This document shows, piece by piece, positions 7,542 to 9,489 of a stretch of DNA of 9,489 nucleotides. A program made the translations under genes and the position numbers. Positions within the stretch are counted from its first letter, which is position 1. Each line of letters starts with the position of its first letter. Below the pieces are notes generated by a model that was not told the DNA's origin, ran no database searches, and saw nothing but the letters and a program-made list of their open reading frames with translations. Source of the stretch: Sphingomonas bacterium (lineage in GTDB: Bacteria > Pseudomonadota > Alphaproteobacteria > Sphingomonadales > Sphingomonadaceae); contig NZ_CAHJWX010000037.1 in assembly GCF_903643065.1 (NCBI RefSeq), positions 1 to 9,489 on the forward strand, given 5' to 3'.

Positions 7542-7966
7542 GCGGCCGCCGCGACCGGCAGGCCGAACATCGCCTGGTGATGGCGGAAGCTCTTGAACTC
7601 CAGCACGTTGCCGGACGGGTCGGCGACGAAGAACGTCCCCTGTTCGGCCGGTTCGTTGCGGAAGCGGACGTGCGGGGCGATCACGAAGCGGGCGCCCGCC
7701 TGTTCCAGCCGCGCCCCCACCCGTTCCCATTCCGGCCAGTCGAGCACCGCGCCGAAATGCGCCAGCGGCACCTCTTCGTCATCGACCCGCGTCATCAGCA
7801 CCTCGCCGGGCGGCGGCCCGACATGGGCGGAGATCTGGTGGCCGAAGAAGTCGAAATCGATCCAGTTGACGGCCTCGCGCCCCTGCCCGCAGCCCAGCCG
7901 GTCCACGTAGAAGGAGCGGGTCGACTCGATGTCGTCGACGCGGAAGGCGAGGTGGAAGGGCGGCAT
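7538..7966 (-). CDS. VOC-fold protein, predicted extradiol-dioxygenase-like (COG3565 type)
   Basis: The 142-residue protein is a vicinal-oxygen-chelate fold of two beta-alpha-beta-beta-beta modules. It begins MPPFHLAFRVDDIESTRSFY, then has WIDFDFFGHQISAHVG (35-50), PLAHFGAVLDWPEW (67-80) and DPSGNVLEFKSF (116-127). Probable metal ligands are H5, H70 and E123. This order of motifs is what I know from COG3565, 'predicted dioxygenase of the extradiol dioxygenase family'; no member's substrate can be inferred here. The start at 7966 has AGAGGAA a few bases upstream and begins the first module exactly; the frame is open up to 8230 but that part is antisense to the LysR gene. It is the first gene of a two-gene operon with the reductase (4-base overlap) and lies divergent from the LysR regulator, which probably controls it. 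A glyoxalase or thiol-transferase role is an alternative for this fold. Confidence 0.88.
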   Translation of the reverse strand: MPPFHLAFRVDDIESTRSFYVDRLGCGQGREAVNWIDFDFFGHQISAHVGPPPGEVLMTRVDDEEVPLAHFGAVLDWPEWERVGARLEQAGARFVIAPHVRFRNEPAEQGTFFVADPSGNVLEFKSFRHHQAMFGLPVAAAA

Positions 7967-8054
7967 GGGTTCCTCTCTTTCGACGCGCCGTAAGCTGCTT
8001 GCGCCACCCCTGTAACGTCCATAAAAGTTCCGGGCATATGACAGGACCGCATCC
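7967..8054. promoter_or_regulatory. Divergent control region of the LysR gene and the VOC/reductase operon
   Basis: This 88-bp gap between divergent genes is where a LysR-type regulator would be expected to bind and control both directions. The AT-rich patch CCATAAAAGTTC (8019-8030) and the hexamer CATATG (8035-8040) stand out from the GC-rich surroundings, and AAC (8014-8016) and GTT (8027-8029) flank the patch symmetrically. No strong -35/-10 pair is evident for either strand, and T-N11-A matches are too common to be informative. The role rests mainly on gene arrangement. Confidence 0.45.
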
Positions 8055-8058
8055 TTGA
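8038..8058 (+). other. Six-codon ORF overlapping the LysR TTG start
   Basis: An ATG at 8038 reads M-T-G-P-H-P and stops with TGA at 8056-8058, so its stop overlaps the TTG start of the LysR gene as TTGA. Such an overlap could couple translation of the regulator to a leader. No good ribosome site precedes this ATG, and AGGA, the probable site for TTG, lies inside it. It may be chance; no protein-level role is claimed. Confidence 0.2.
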
Positions 8059-8939
8059 CGCGGCGGCGGCTGCTGCCGTCCCTGACCGCGATCCGCACCT
8101 TCGAGGCGGTCGCCCGCGTCATGAGCTTCACCGAAGCCGCCGCCGAACTCAACGTGACGCAGAGCGCCGCCAGCCGCCAGGTGCGCGCGCTGGAACAGTT
8201 CATCGGCGTCGCGGTGTTCGCGCGCGGCAAGCGCGGCCTGACGCTGACCGACGAGGGCGCCGCCTATGCCGCCGCCGCCAAGGCCGCGCTGGACGCGATG
8301 GAGCTGGCGACGCTGCAGGTGATGGCGAACGAGCGCGGCGGCGGCGTGCTGACGGTCGGCACGCTGCCCACCTTCGCCACGCGCTGGCTGATCCCGCGCC
8401 TGGCGCAATTCGCCGCCGCGCATCCGCGCATCACGGTGAACATCGTGTCAGGCGACGGGCCGGTGTCGTCGGGCATGGGCGAGGACGTGGCGCTGCGCTT
8501 CGGCGACGGCGACTGGCCCGAGCACGACGTCTACCGGCTGGGTCTCGCCGAGGTCATGGTGCTGGTCTGCAGCCCGGAGACGGCGGCGACGATCGAGACG
8601 CCGCAGCACCTGCGCCAGCACGTGCTGTTGCGGCATTTCACTCGGCCGGGCGCGTGGCCGCAATGGCTGGCCGCGGCGGGACTGCACGATCTGGACCCCG
8701 ACGGCCCCAGCTTCGAGCATTTCTTCATGGTGATCCAGGCGGCGGTGGCGGGCCTGGGCGTCGCGCTGCTGCCGCGCTTCCTGATCGAGGACGAACTGCG
8801 CAGCGGCGCGCTGGTGATGCCGCTCACCGTCAACACCATCTATGACGGCGGCTATTACCTGCTCTGCCAGCGCGGGCGGGCCGCGCTGCCCAAGGTGCGC
8901 GCGTTTCGCGACTGGCTGCTCGCCGCGAGCCTGGCGTGA
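8055..8939 (+). CDS. LysR-type transcriptional regulator, GcvA-like subgroup
   Basis: The 294-residue protein has an N-terminal winged helix-turn-helix (about 8-67): SLTAIRTFEAVARVMSFTEA, then LNVTQSAASRQVRALEQFIG and LFxR-like VFARGKRGLTLTDEG. The ligand-binding domain (about 95-290) follows, with VGTLPTFATRWLIPRLAQFA and AGLGVALLPRFL, both typical of GcvA-like LysR proteins. It should bind DNA as a tetramer and respond to a small molecule. The best start is TTG at 8055: a stop (TAA 8022-8024) lies upstream in frame, no ATG or GTG falls between, and MTRRRLLPSLTAIRTFEA matches the usual N-terminus of the subgroup. AGGA at 8043-8046 is a suitable ribosome site. The first in-frame ATG, at codon 23, would remove part of the DNA-binding domain. 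It is divergent from the VOC/reductase operon and probably regulates it and itself. Family assignment is secure; the inducer is unknown. Confidence 0.94.
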   Translation: MTRRRLLPSLTAIRTFEAVARVMSFTEAAAELNVTQSAASRQVRALEQFIGVAVFARGKRGLTLTDEGAAYAAAAKAALDAMELATLQVMANERGGGVLTVGTLPTFATRWLIPRLAQFAAAHPRITVNIVSGDGPVSSGMGEDVALRFGDGDWPEHDVYRLGLAEVMVLVCSPETAATIETPQHLRQHVLLRHFTRPGAWPQWLAAAGLHDLDPDGPSFEHFFMVIQAAVAGLGVALLPRFLIEDELRSGALVMPLTVNTIYDGGYYLLCQRGRAALPKVRAFRDWLLAASLA

Positions 8940-9039
8940 CGGGCGCGGATTTCTCCTTCCTTCATGACCTTTTCGCGCCGGGCGATCGGATTGCCACGGC
9001 CGGCCGCGCGCGCCAAGGATCGGGCCAGGAGGCGCCGGC

Positions 9040-9489
9040 ATGACGCAGGGTGACGCAGCGATCGGCGAGCAACTCACCGCCGTGACGATGGGGCTGGACC
9101 GGTTCGAGCGCGCCGCGCACGCCGGCGACAGCCTGCTCGACGGCGAGGGACTGGTCCCGATCTATCTGGGCGACGCGCTGGTCGAGGCCCGCGATTACCG
9201 CGGCTGGGACGCGATCTTCGCCGATCTCGCGGACCTCGCCGCGCAGGCCGACACCGCCGGCGCGGAGGCGCGGGGCGTGTTCCTGCGCGCGATGGTGCAC
9301 TCGCTGGAGGCGGCCGCGCGGCTCTTTTCGGGGCGGTCGATGGGCTATGCCGACAAGGTGCGCGACCTGGTCGGCGCCCCGGCCGAGCCGGTGCCGGACG
9401 CGGAGATCGCCGCGCACACGGACGCGCTCGACGCCGGCCTGGCGCGCGCGGGTTTCGCGCGGGGGAGCCTGCGCGACCGGGGGAGATCG
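9040..9489 (+). CDS. Unrecognised protein, N-terminal 150 residues, cut by the window edge
   Basis: An ATG at 9040 preceded by a perfect AGGAGG (9027-9032, 7-nt spacing) opens a frame that stays open to the right edge. The visible part is acidic, alanine-rich and mostly helical in character, with no signal peptide or membrane segment, so it is likely cytoplasmic. Landmarks are LVPIYLGDALVEARDY (38-53), FLRAMVHSLEAAARLFSGRS (81-100) and a stretch YADKVRDLVGAPAEPVPDAE (103-122). The last reminds me of N-terminal regions of long uncharacterised proteins, some labelled DUF885-like, in which a 'Fgv.pe.vpe' segment precedes a metal-binding helix; I hold this only weakly. No catalytic residue can be named because that part lies outside the window. 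It is in the same direction as the LysR gene after a 100-bp gap (8940-9039), in which I see no clear terminator or promoter. The gene itself is well supported by its ribosome site and codon pattern. Confidence 0.75.
   Translation, partial: MTQGDAAIGEQLTAVTMGLDRFERAAHAGDSLLDGEGLVPIYLGDALVEARDYRGWDAIFADLADLAAQADTAGAEARGVFLRAMVHSLEAAARLFSGRSMGYADKVRDLVGAPAEPVPDAEIAAHTDALDAGLARAGFARGSLRDRGRS

Noticed and set aside
7967..8230. An 88-residue extension of the VOC protein into the LysR gene.
   Set aside because: The extension has no homology and lies antisense to the conserved helix-turn-helix coding sequence.
8448..9417. Minus-strand frames opposite the LysR gene and the right-edge gene.
   Set aside because: Arg/Ala/His-rich shadows; no ribosome site or motif that would outweigh the plus-strand genes.
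1..9489. Search for tRNA, rRNA, CRISPR repeats, transposase genes, riboswitches and attachment sites.
   Set aside because: No regularly spaced repeats, no terminal inverted repeats and no recognisable RNA gene or integrase/transposase coding sequence were found by eye.

Overview
The window is a gene-dense, very GC-rich stretch of ordinary chromosomal DNA. The genes look like those of an alphaproteobacterium, most likely a sphingomonad (Sphingomonas or a relative). The pointers are the roughly 1000-residue TonB-dependent receptor of the Caulobacter/Sphingomonas style, the very high GC at third codon positions, and the mix of single-gene units. The genus is an inference; there is no rRNA or tRNA to test it. 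I see no mobile element, phage gene, CRISPR array or RNA gene.

Layout, left to right. (1) The 5' part of a YgfZ/GcvT-type folate-binding protein runs leftward off the edge (348 to 1). It is divergent from pyrC (372-1400), a class II dihydroorotase of pyrimidine synthesis; only 23 bp separate the two start codons. (2) A secreted alpha/beta-hydrolase of the esterase fold (1484-3193, minus) is divergent from a TonB-dependent outer-membrane receptor (3395-6418, plus). The 201 bp between them carry a good promoter candidate for the hydrolase and an unusual cluster of GCAA/TTGC elements. (3) A strong GC-rich hairpin (6425-6457) lies between the convergent ends of the receptor gene and a two-gene minus-strand operon. 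That operon is a COG3565-type extradiol-dioxygenase-like VOC protein (7538-7966) followed, with a 4-base GTGA overlap, by a ketopantoate-reductase-family oxidoreductase (6462-7541). (4) A LysR-type regulator of the GcvA-like subgroup (8055-8939, plus) is divergent from this operon and appears to start with TTG. (5) The first 150 codons of an unrecognised protein (9040 to the right edge) follow a perfect AGGAGG ribosome-binding site.

How the genes may work together. The hydrolase and receptor form a plausible uptake-and-cleavage pair: the receptor would bring a substrate across the outer membrane and the exported hydrolase would cut an ester bond in it or a related compound. The LysR regulator with the VOC/reductase operon is a classic divergent regulator-target arrangement, probably a small catabolic or detoxifying unit. 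Substrates for both are unknown from sequence. pyrC and ygfZ are housekeeping genes. I found no clear sign of an entirely new system; the two divergent accessory units and their control regions are the parts most worth following up.
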